From Planctomycetes bacterium RIFOXYC2_FULL_41_27 (lineage in GTDB: Bacteria > Planctomycetota > Brocadiia > Brocadiales > Brocadiaceae): a stretch of 12,981 bases of DNA. Numbering within the stretch: position 1 is the stretch's first letter; each line of letters opens with the position of its first letter. Of the stretch, positions 1-6,600 are shown in pieces. A program made the position numbers and the translations under genes. The stretch covers positions 1-12,981 of the forward strand of contig MHZD01000274.1 in the NCBI GenBank assembly GCA_001828645.1. Reading direction: 5' to 3'. The notes below the pieces were generated by a model that worked only from the letters and a program-made list of their open reading frames with translations, was not told where the DNA came from and did not search any database.

Positions 1-41
1 TACCGGTAAAATATGCATTTATAGCTTTTTTATGCACATAG

Positions 42-75
42 ACAGACTGCGCAAAATTCATTTGGCACAGTCTGT
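42..75. repeat. Hairpin downstream of the OGG gene
   Basis: ACAGACTG at 42-49 pairs with CAGTCTGT at 68-75. On the minus strand the stem extends to 11 bp with one G-U pair, around a 12-nt loop. It lies just past the stop codon of the glycosylase gene and could protect the 3' end of its message. It is not a classical intrinsic terminator, because no T-tract follows on either strand (the minus strand continues into an A-run). The structure is seen; any function is guessed. Confidence 0.4.
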
Positions 76-90
76 TCACTTAACCCATCC

Positions 91-900
91 TTATTGAGAG
101 TCCCGTGCAAGCATATAGAGAAATTGCTGGGCATACCCTGCATACCTGCCAAAATATGTTAGGCCAAATTCCCGCAGGTGTTGACTTGACACAACCTGAT
201 TCTTGAAATAGAGTTTTTGGAGAATTTTCTTGATCCACGTGTCGATAGGAAATGCCTCGGTAAAACCCAGGGAAAACAAAAGAATACAGTCAGCGATCTT
301 ATCACCCACACCGGGGATTTGCGTCAGCGACTTTTTTGCTTCCCGATAAGGGAGTTTTTTTAATGTCATTAAAAAGGCTTCACTTACACAATCGTTGGCG
401 GTTTTTATGTATCTTGCCCGAAACCCCGTCTTTGCCTGGAAAATCCTCTCGTAGTGATTTAACTCGCCGGGATTCGGAAATGAATACCCTTTGAATCCGT
501 TCAGCTCAATCCTTTTCCCAAAAGATTTTGACAGCATTTCGAGATTTAATTTTATCTTGGGGATATTTGCCGCCGAGGAGCAGAGAAAAGATATTAAGCA
601 TTCCCACGGGTCCTGTCGCACAATGCGCAGGCCATGATATTTTTTGATAGCCTTTCGGATGTAAGAGTCTTTCTCTATCTGTTTCAGGATTGTTTGGTAC
701 GGTTCGTCGAGGGCAAAATAATGTACCAGAAACTTCTCATCAACACCCCGAAATTCTAAACAATCTGCGGGCTGACGAACGCTAAAGATACGGTTTCTTG
801 CCACGATATAATACCAATTGCCTGCCCTGGTTACCCGAAACATCTGTCCGCACAAGAGGGTGTGTTCAAGATTAAAGTCTTTTACGAGAATTTTTGGCAT
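91..900 (-). CDS. ogg: 8-oxoguanine DNA glycosylase/AP lyase, OGG1 type
   Basis: This 269-aa protein is predicted to excise 8-oxoguanine from DNA opposite C and to nick the abasic site (base excision repair). The N-terminal region (about 1-95) resembles the OGG_N domain, with LLCGQMFRV at residues 15-23 matching the family's GQ.FR signature. The HhH-GPD core covers about 96-260. The hairpin is IPGVGDKIADC (195-205) with the Schiff-base lysine at K201 (OGG1 K249 equivalent). The catalytic aspartate is D220 in FPIDTW (OGG1 D268 equivalent). CSSAANIPKI (107-116) corresponds to the damage-recognition loop of OGG1. The length fits bacterial OGG1-like enzymes. No good ribosome-binding site precedes the ATG at 900. 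The gene is isolated by 719 bp of repeats from fprA upstream. AlkA is the main alternative, but the N-terminal domain and motifs favour OGG1. Confidence 0.9.
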   Translation of the reverse strand: MPKILVKDFNLEHTLLCGQMFRVTRAGNWYYIVARNRIFSVRQPADCLEFRGVDEKFLVHYFALDEPYQTILKQIEKDSYIRKAIKKYHGLRIVRQDPWECLISFLCSSAANIPKIKLNLEMLSKSFGKRIELNGFKGYSFPNPGELNHYERIFQAKTGFRARYIKTANDCVSEAFLMTLKKLPYREAKKSLTQIPGVGDKIADCILLFSLGFTEAFPIDTWIKKILQKLYFKNQVVSSQHLREFGLTYFGRYAGYAQQFLYMLARDSQ

Positions 901-922
901 CTTAACATATAAAGTAATAGTT

Positions 923-1027
923 CACCGCAAAGCGGAGAACGCAGAGAAAAACAAATATAAAGGGGAAAATCTGCATCATTTTCTCTCTACTCTCTAACAG
1001 CCTCTGCGATCTCAGTGTTCTGCGGTG
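923..1027. repeat. Inverted pair of CACCGCA...GCAGAG interspersed repeats
   Basis: CACCGCAAAGCGGAGAACGC starts at 923 and runs to GCAGAG at 946. An inverted relative (reverse complement CACCGCAGAACACTGAG..GCAGAG) lies at 1002-1027. The 55-bp centre is A/T-rich. The first 12 bases from 921 match the copy at 12825, so this is a dispersed family and not a private hairpin. It lies just upstream of the ogg start codon, so an ogg transcript starting further upstream would carry it in its leader. Confidence 0.6.
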
Positions 1028-1100
1028 CGCTGAACTGGTACATATTCAGAATATAACAGTTTAGTCTCTCGTGTGTCAAGCAAGAGCACGAAAATATGTC

Positions 1101-1134
1101 ACCCTCCCTTAATCCCTCTAATCCCTCCCGTCAA
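1101..1134. repeat. Degenerate C/T-tract repeat
   Basis: Three spaced CCCTC-type blocks (ACCCTCCCTTAATCCCTCTA and onward) directly abut the inverted-repeat element that begins at 1135. The block pattern is reminiscent of the stronger C-tract palindrome at 8027-8114. It may be a decayed copy of the same class; this relation is by eye only. Confidence 0.3.
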
Positions 1135-1290
1135 GGCAATGTCATTGAATTAAGATAATGTGTCGCCCTTTCAGGGCTAAAAATATTATTAAATCCTTAT
1201 CCCAGGGCTATCGCCTGAGCTATACTCTGTCAGCCCTTCGGGCTTTACCTCAAAGAGAAAAGCTCTCTTCGTTAATTCAATGACATCGCC
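1135..1290. mobile_element. MITE-like element with 19-bp terminal inverted repeats
   Basis: GGCAATGTCATTGAATTAA at 1135-1153 and TTAATTCAATGACATCGCC at 1272-1290 are inverted repeats with a single mismatch. They bound a 156-bp element with no plausible gene. Inside are small GC hairpins such as GCCCTTTCAGGGC (1165-1177) and AGCCCTTCGGGCT (1231-1243). Terminal inverted repeats, short length and absence of coding capacity fit a non-autonomous mobile element. No target-site duplication is clear, and the right end merges into the sequence described next. Confidence 0.5.
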
Positions 1291-1434
1291 TAAGGAGGCT
1301 CTGACTCCTGATACAGTCGCTCCCTCTATCAGGTATCCCTGATGCCTGTCTGCGTGCACCGCACAGGCAGGGCGGAAAGTGTTTTCCCGGAAGGGGACTT
1401 TCACCACTCTGACATTGTGTCTTCTCAGGCGCAC
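1291..1434 (-). mobile_element. Possible group II intron 5'-end fragment
   Basis: Read on the minus strand from 1434, the segment begins GTGCGCC, compatible with the GUGYG 5' end of group II introns. It continues with a small stem and GGTGAAAGTCC, a phrase common in domain I of bacterial group II introns. The sequence immediately upstream (1439-1457) is a strong hairpin, as expected for class C introns that insert beside terminator-like stems. No reverse transcriptase ORF or domain V is present, so it would be a dead 5' remnant. An 81-codon frame (GTG at 1434 to 1189) runs across it and the neighbouring element; I do not regard it as a gene. An alternative is an unrelated dispersed repeat. 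Confidence 0.3.
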
Positions 1435-1484
1435 TAGCGCGGGGGTTCATCCCCCGCTGTGGCCGACCACGAGGGCCGGCGCTA
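1435..1484. repeat. Double-hairpin palindromic repeat
   Basis: TAGCGC (1435-1440) and GCGCTA (1479-1484) are exact inverted ends. Between them sit two stems: GCGGGGG/CCCCCGC (1439-1457, loop TTCAT) and GCCGACC/GGCCGGC (1462-1480, one mismatch). The result is a compact three-way-junction-like fold of about 50 bp, in the style of REP elements. It is much more GC-rich than its surroundings. Confidence 0.65.
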
Positions 1485-1619
1485 CATTCTTCTCAAAAAT
1501 GGTAAAATATTTTTCTCAAGAAACAAACTTTCCATCTTTCAGTTTTTCTCAGTGGTCTCTGTGTTTTTCTGTTAAAACCAATTTTCATGCTTCGCGGTGT
1601 TCTAAAAGGACATGAGTGT
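1485..1619. other. Remainder of the fprA-ogg gap: no gene seen
   Basis: With the repeats listed above, this completes the 719-bp gap between the end of fprA and the start of ogg. It contains a diverged, inverted copy of the CACCGCAAAG-type interspersed repeat at about 1546-1599 (reverse complement starts CACCGCGAAGCATG and ends in a CACAGAGACCACTGAG stretch). No ORF with family resemblance, no RNA gene and no clear fprA terminator is visible. Confidence 0.4.
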
Positions 1620-2798
1620 TTAAAGGGATTTGGCAAAATCATACCCAAAGATGGCACACTTTTTTAAATCTTCCTCTGTTGGTGAAAAAATAACCTTAAA
1701 GGGAGGCTGGACAACGTTGAGTTTGAGACCTTTTAAACGGTCTTCCATGAGTCGTGTTGCCTCGCCGCTCCATCCGTACGTACCAAAGGTTGCGCACTTC
1801 TTTCCCTTGATATTAACGCTAAACATAATGTCAATAATATCCCAGACGGGGCGCAGCGCATCTCCATTTATTGTGGATGAACCAAACAAGACCCCATCTG
1901 CCGACTCTATCTCACATCTCATAAATTCAGGCGATACGCTGGCGGCGTCGAACAATTTGACCTCTGTATTCATTATTGATGCCCCTTTGGCAACTGCTTC
2001 CGCCATTTTCTTTGTATTTCCATACATGGAGGCATAAAAGACCACTATCAGCCTTTTATTGGGGTCTTTTCTCGGTGTACTCCAATCTTTGTATGCATTA
2101 ATGTATTTCCATATGTCGGTGCGAAGGATGGGGCCATGGCTTGGGGCAATCAACTGGATATTTAAACCTTTAATCTTTTCGATTGCATCGAGTATCTTCT
2201 TCCGGTAAGGACCCATGACGTGCTCATAATAATGTCTGAAATCAGGAGTGAAATCGTCCACACGGTCGTCAAAAAGCCGTTCATCACAGAAATGGGTTGC
2301 AAATCCATCACAGGGGAAAAGTATACGATCTTCTTCCAAATACGTAAACATGGTATCCGGCCAGTGCCAGTATGGCGCATGGATGAACTTCAATTGCTTA
2401 TTGCCCAGACTAATACACTCGCCATCTTCAACGGTCTTTCCTTTAAAATCCATGTGAAGCATATTTTTCAGGAAAAGTGCGGCAGTCTTCGTGGATAGAA
2501 TTTGAGCATTCGGGTTTTCTTTCAATACATAGCCCAACGCCCCGGAATGGTCCATTTCTGTGTGATTAACAACGATATACTGAATATCCTTGATATTGAT
2601 TAATGATCGAAGTTTATCAAGAAATTCCCCGGCAAACTTTTCATGCACACAATCGATGAGTGTGGGTTTATCTGCTTGAATAAGGTAAGAATTATAGGTA
2701 GTGCCAAACCGGGCTTCAAACACCACATCAAACGCCCTGAGAGTGGCGTTGAGAACCCCGACCCAATGGATATCTTTTTTGACTTCTAAGGTTTGCAT
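1620..2798 (-). CDS. fprA: Flavodiiron protein (A-type O2/NO reductase)
   Basis: A 392-aa cytoplasmic flavodiiron protein, predicted to reduce O2 to water and/or NO to N2O with electrons from rubredoxin or another carrier. The N-terminal metallo-beta-lactamase domain (about 1-250) carries a complete diiron set: H79-x-E81-x-D83-H84, H145 in YWHWPD, D164 in FPCDGF and H221 in APSHGP. The C-terminal flavodoxin domain (about 250-392) has FMN-binding loops YASMYGNTKKMAE (255-267), SSTINGDALRPVW (307-319) and GTYGWSGEA (339-347). The length matches the simple two-domain class A, with no rubredoxin or reductase fusion. The ATG at 2798 has no obvious Shine-Dalgarno sequence, but the N-terminus looks natural. 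Downstream lies a repeat-filled gap and then ogg, so an oxygen-defence role is consistent though not proven. Whether O2 or NO is preferred cannot be read from the sequence. Confidence 0.95.
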   Translation of the reverse strand: MQTLEVKKDIHWVGVLNATLRAFDVVFEARFGTTYNSYLIQADKPTLIDCVHEKFAGEFLDKLRSLINIKDIQYIVVNHTEMDHSGALGYVLKENPNAQILSTKTAALFLKNMLHMDFKGKTVEDGECISLGNKQLKFIHAPYWHWPDTMFTYLEEDRILFPCDGFATHFCDERLFDDRVDDFTPDFRHYYEHVMGPYRKKILDAIEKIKGLNIQLIAPSHGPILRTDIWKYINAYKDWSTPRKDPNKRLIVVFYASMYGNTKKMAEAVAKGASIMNTEVKLFDAASVSPEFMRCEIESADGVLFGSSTINGDALRPVWDIIDIMFSVNIKGKKCATFGTYGWSGEATRLMEDRLKGLKLNVVQPPFKVIFSPTEEDLKKCAIFGYDFAKSL

Positions 2799-2878
2799 GG
2801 CTGTAGTTGAACAAAATGTTTGAAATTCCTAACCTGGACAAGCTAGGCCCAAACAGGGACAGAGCTAAAATTTCAGAC

Positions 2879-2933
2879 TTACGATTTTCTCAATCGTTCG
2901 ACTGAGCGCTCACGACGAAGTCTCAAATCGTAA
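2879..2933. repeat. Nested hairpin repeat between leuD and fprA
   Basis: An outer 9-bp stem, TTACGATTT (2879-2887) with AAATCGTAA (2925-2933), encloses an imperfect hairpin TTCG.../...CGAA at 2897-2919 built on the perfect palindrome TGAGCGCTCA. A second AAATCGTAA follows at 2939-2947. It lies 74 bp past the leuD stop in transcription direction, with no T-tract. It is better called a REP-like element than a terminator. Confidence 0.5.
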
Positions 2934-2940
2934 TTTGCAA

Positions 2941-2967
2941 ATCGTAAATTTTTGCTAAAAGTGTCAA
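2941..2967 (-). promoter_or_regulatory. Possible fprA promoter
   Basis: On the minus strand a perfect TTGACA (2967-2962) is followed after 15 bp by TACGAT (2946-2941), four of six matches to the -10 consensus. The spacer is short. Transcription from here would give fprA a leader of about 135 nt carrying the nested hairpin at 2879-2933. This is weak evidence for fprA having its own promoter independent of leuD. Confidence 0.3.
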
Positions 2968-3006
2968 GATAGTTTTCGTAAGAGACTATATATCAAGTAT
3001 AGGGGA

Positions 3007-3498
3007 TTATGCAACTTTCATCTTCTTTTTTACAAAATTCATCAATCCACCGGCCTGAATAATTTCCTGCATTTCCCGGGGAAATGGCTCGAATTTGAAT
3101 CGCCTCTTTAAGGTAAGATCTACGATTTCTCCGGTTGAGAGGCTGACTTCTATTTCGTCGCCTTCCCGAATCTGTTCGGCTGCTTCGGGACATTCAAAAA
3201 TAGGCAATCCGATATTAATTGCATTTCTAAAGAATATGCGGGCAAAGGACTTTGCTACGATACACGAAAGCCCGGCAGCCTTGATGGCGATAGGTGCATG
3301 CTCACGCGATGAGCCGCACCCGAAATTATCCCCCGCTATAATGGCATCGCCTGCTTTGACCTTTTTCGTGAAATTCGGATCGGCGTTTTCCATGCAGTGG
3401 GCCGCCAGCTCTTTCGTATCGATAGTATTCAGATACCGTGCCGGAATAATTTCATCGGTATTGATATTATCACCAAATTTCCAGCATTTACCTTTCAT
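3007..3498 (-). CDS. leuD: 3-isopropylmalate dehydratase small subunit, archaeal/LeuD2 type
   Basis: The 163-aa small (swivel) subunit of a heterodimeric aconitase-family isomerase. With LeuC it would convert 2-isopropylmalate to 3-isopropylmalate in leucine synthesis. Diagnostic features are GDNINTDEIIPARYL (9-23) and the substrate-recognition loop NFGCGSSREHAP (58-69), with the short length of the LeuD2/HacB-like branch. The start at 3498 is preferred because GAGGT lies 4 nt upstream and the protein then begins MKGKCWKFGDN, as in relatives. The frame stays open to 3597, but that extra hydrophobic stretch is translated repeat DNA (see 3521-3649). leuC is not adjacent: the activase gene lies between them. 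Homoaconitase, citramalate isomerase or dimethylmalate dehydratase small subunits are alternatives within the same fold. Confidence 0.9.
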   Translation of the reverse strand: MKGKCWKFGDNINTDEIIPARYLNTIDTKELAAHCMENADPNFTKKVKAGDAIIAGDNFGCGSSREHAPIAIKAAGLSCIVAKSFARIFFRNAINIGLPIFECPEAAEQIREGDEIEVSLSTGEIVDLTLKRRFKFEPFPREMQEIIQAGGLMNFVKKKMKVA

Positions 3499-3520
3499 TA
3501 TAACCTCGCGAACGTTTATG

Positions 3521-3649
3521 AACCACAAAGACACGAAGAGCACAAAGAAAAAAATTATGAGGTTAAGAAGTTGGGAAGTTGAGAAAATAGGGTTCACGTT
3601 TTCCCAACTTCACAACCTCTTAGCTTCACGCTTTGCGTCCTTTATGGTT
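3521..3649. repeat. Large imperfect inverted element with AACCACAAAGACAC ends
   Basis: The left end AACCACAAAGACACG.. (from 3521) is mirrored by AACCATAAAGGACGCAAAGC on the other strand (3649 inward). Inner arms GAGGTTAAGAAGTTGGGAA (3559-3577) and its inverted copy (3601-3619, reverse complement GAGGTTGTGAAGTTGGGAA) differ at two positions. The whole 129 bp therefore folds back on itself. It fills most of the gap between the activase stop and the leuD start. Its outer ends belong to the same dispersed family as 923-1027 and 12825-12856. Confidence 0.65.
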
Positions 3650-3676
3650 ATTTTAAATTCCTGAATTTAAAATGTA

Positions 3677-6600
3677 TTATCTTCTGCCGGCTGCCAATTG
3701 CCTGCTGCCTGCTGCATCTTTTTGTTTGTGTCTCACCACGCCGTGTTTTTTAGAATTTAGTCTGCATTCCATTCTTTGATATGCCTGGTGCATAAACGCC
3801 TCTAACCTGGTTTCTTCATTTGTCTGTTCCTGACCATCAAAGGATAACTTCAAGCATGGCATGCCGTGATAATCTCTCTGAAACCTTTCAAGCACACCAT
3901 TTACCACCGTACCGGGCATACAGTGGAAGGGAATTGCATTAACAATGCCGTCAAATCCTTCCTCAACATATTCAATCGCCTTTCCCATACTGAGCACCGG
4001 GTCTCCTTTGTAAGAGTCGTCGATATACGGTTTTCCTTTCCTGATGAGTGCCTTAATAGACGCATCTTTCAGGAAATGCCTTATCCTGCCTTTAAACACC
4101 TGCGTTAATCTATAGGCATCGTACCGCTGGACAATGTCAGAGATAAATTCTCCAAAAAAGCCCTTATAATCCTTTTCAAAGAGACAGGATTCCCTGCGGC
4201 AATGTGCAATATAATTAATCCACTCAGAGAAGGGAGGAATAAATGCCTCTCCACCCAGTCGTTCGATACTTCTTGCAAGGAAATTGTTTGCAAACTCGTT
4301 GCATCTGACATAGGTTTCCCCGATAACGCCAATCAAAGGTCTGGGTTTGCTTCGGTCAACTTTTATATTTGCAAATACGTCTCTGGCTTTTCTGGCAGGT
4401 TCAACCAGACTCTGATGTTTTTCAAGCGCTATTTCCGCCTTTTTCACGAAGGTTTCATACACAGCGTCCACTTCGCCTTTATTCAATTCATAAGGTCTCG
4501 TCTCCCTTTGCAATTTTTGCAGGAGATCGATGTACATAATGCCGTTCCATGCCAGCTTGCGGAAGTGGGTGCCAAGATTTTTGGTATCTTCGCCATAGTT
4601 CTCACCCTGATCCATTGTGTACATAGGCACATTGCTAAATCCGAGACCGTCCAACACCAATCGGTGAAATTTATTGTATTGGCCGAACCGGCACGGGCCG
4701 GATGCCGTAGCCATAAAGAAGGCGCTTGCCTCTGGATCAAAATCAGGACTTAAGGCCTTTTTTACAATATCCCCTGTTGTAAGGATTGCAGGATAACATT
4801 CCTTCCCCGATGTAAATTTTCGCCCAATATCAATCGATTGTTTATTCGCCATAGGCAATGCCTCTGCCAACACTCCATGAGTTCTCATAGACGCGGCAAT
4901 CATCCTCCCATGGTCACACATATAAGGGATGTAGATCATGCGTTTCTTTTTCTCTGCTAAGGTGTGTATCGGGGTATCATCTCTTAACTTTTTACCGTTC
5001 GAGGTGGGTTTTACATTTTTAAGACTATCAATAAATGCCTCGCATCGGGTTATAGCACCAACATCAGAACTGTGTTCGTCAATTTCTATGGTTAAACAAG
5101 GTTTTCCACCCAGTTCTTTGGTAAAAAATTTCGTGATAAATGAGTCAGGACCGCAGCCAAAGTTGGTAATATATAAGGGATAGAGCCTCTTGTCTCTGGC
5201 AATTATCCGAGCCGCAGTGAGAAATTTTTGTCCCGTTTTCCAATACATATTTGGATAGTCATGGCTTACCTCTTCAATATCCAGCGTTAAAAAATCCAAA
5301 GGAATGGTCAATATCCCTAAATCACGCAATTTCTCAGGCAGACCTAGGTTCATACCCGTATCACATCCATTATAGGAGCGACTGATCAGTACGAATGCCT
5401 TTTCATTTTCTCCCAGTTTTCCCAGAATTTCTTGTCCGCGCGCCTCTAAGGTTTTATTAAACGTTTTTAGCGCCTCGCGTGCTGCTCGTATGGCTTGTTC
5501 AACAGTCTCCCCGGTCCTTCCCAAATTTTTTGCAATTTGCCGCATGGTCTTATTTACAAACTCCTCTCCATATTCAAAATGGATAACCGGAGAGAGGACG
5601 GTAAATCTCTTTTCCTTAAAATCAATGGCCGAATTGACGAGATACGGAATACATTGGACGTAAGGACATGCGTATGAGTGTGTGAGCCTTGGACTGGAAT
5701 GCGTTAAATTAACGACGCTGGGCAAGAACAGATAGTCAATATCCCTATCCAGCATATCTACTACATGACCGTGTGCTACCTTGATGGGGAAGCAGGTTTC
5801 TGCGGTGATCACTTCTACCCCATTATAAATAATATCTTTATTGGTATCGCTTGATGTTATAACCTCAAAACCCAACTCGATGAAAAACGCCTTCCACATA
5901 GGATAAAGGTCATAGAAGGTAGATACCTGTGGTATCCCGATTTTTTTCCCTATGGGCTGATCGGGTTTATTTTTCTTATAAGTATTAAAAAGCGCATCTT
6001 TTCTTTCACGGAAAAGCCGTGGCAAATGTTTTCCTTTTTTCAAAGACCGCTCATCATCGAATTTGCCACACCGACTTCCATAATACAGCGGGTTTTCGCC
6101 TTCGATATTGACCTGCCTGATCTCGCAAATATTCGAACAATCCTTACAAACAAAGGAAGTAAGTTCATATCGCTTGTGTCGCAGGTCAAACCCTTTAAAC
6201 CTGGATTTCTCCCAGGTCCTTTCTTCCATCGCAATAATGGCAGAACCTATGGCGCCCATAATATCATGCTGAGGAGGAACGATGACTTTTTTCCCAGTTA
6301 CCTTTTCGAATGCCGCCTTCACACCGCGATTGGCAGCCACACCTCCCTGGAAGAAGATAGTATCTCCAATCTTTCTATCCTCGACGACCCTGTTGATAAA
6401 ATTCAACACCACAGAATAGCTCAGGCCCGCTAACAGGTCATCTTTAGATGTTCCGCGCTGCTGGTGATGGTTGAGGTCGGATTCCATAAAGACAGTGCAC
6501 CTCTCACCCAAATGAGAAGGACAGCACGATGAAAGCGCCCGTTTGCTGAACTCACCCTTGATACTTACGCTGAGCTTTTCGGCCTGCTCTTCCAGAAACG

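Noticed and set aside
42..75. The hairpin after ogg as an intrinsic terminator
   Set aside because: The stem is real but lacks a following T-tract on either strand.
1189..1434. An 81-codon minus-strand ORF starting at GTG 1434
   Set aside because: It runs through the possible intron remnant and the inverted-repeat element, starts exactly at the putative intron boundary, and shows no convincing protein family. It is most likely a chance frame through repeats.
3499..3597. An N-terminal hydrophobic extension of LeuD (possible membrane anchor)
   Set aside because: The extra 33 codons are the translation of the inverted repeat at 3521-3649. A good ribosome-binding site precedes the internal ATG at 3498, which gives the normal LeuD length.
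4202..4753. Long plus-strand open frames opposite the activase gene (for example 4202-4753 and 6026-6433)
   Set aside because: They are antisense shadows of a gene with clear domain motifs and have no family features of their own.
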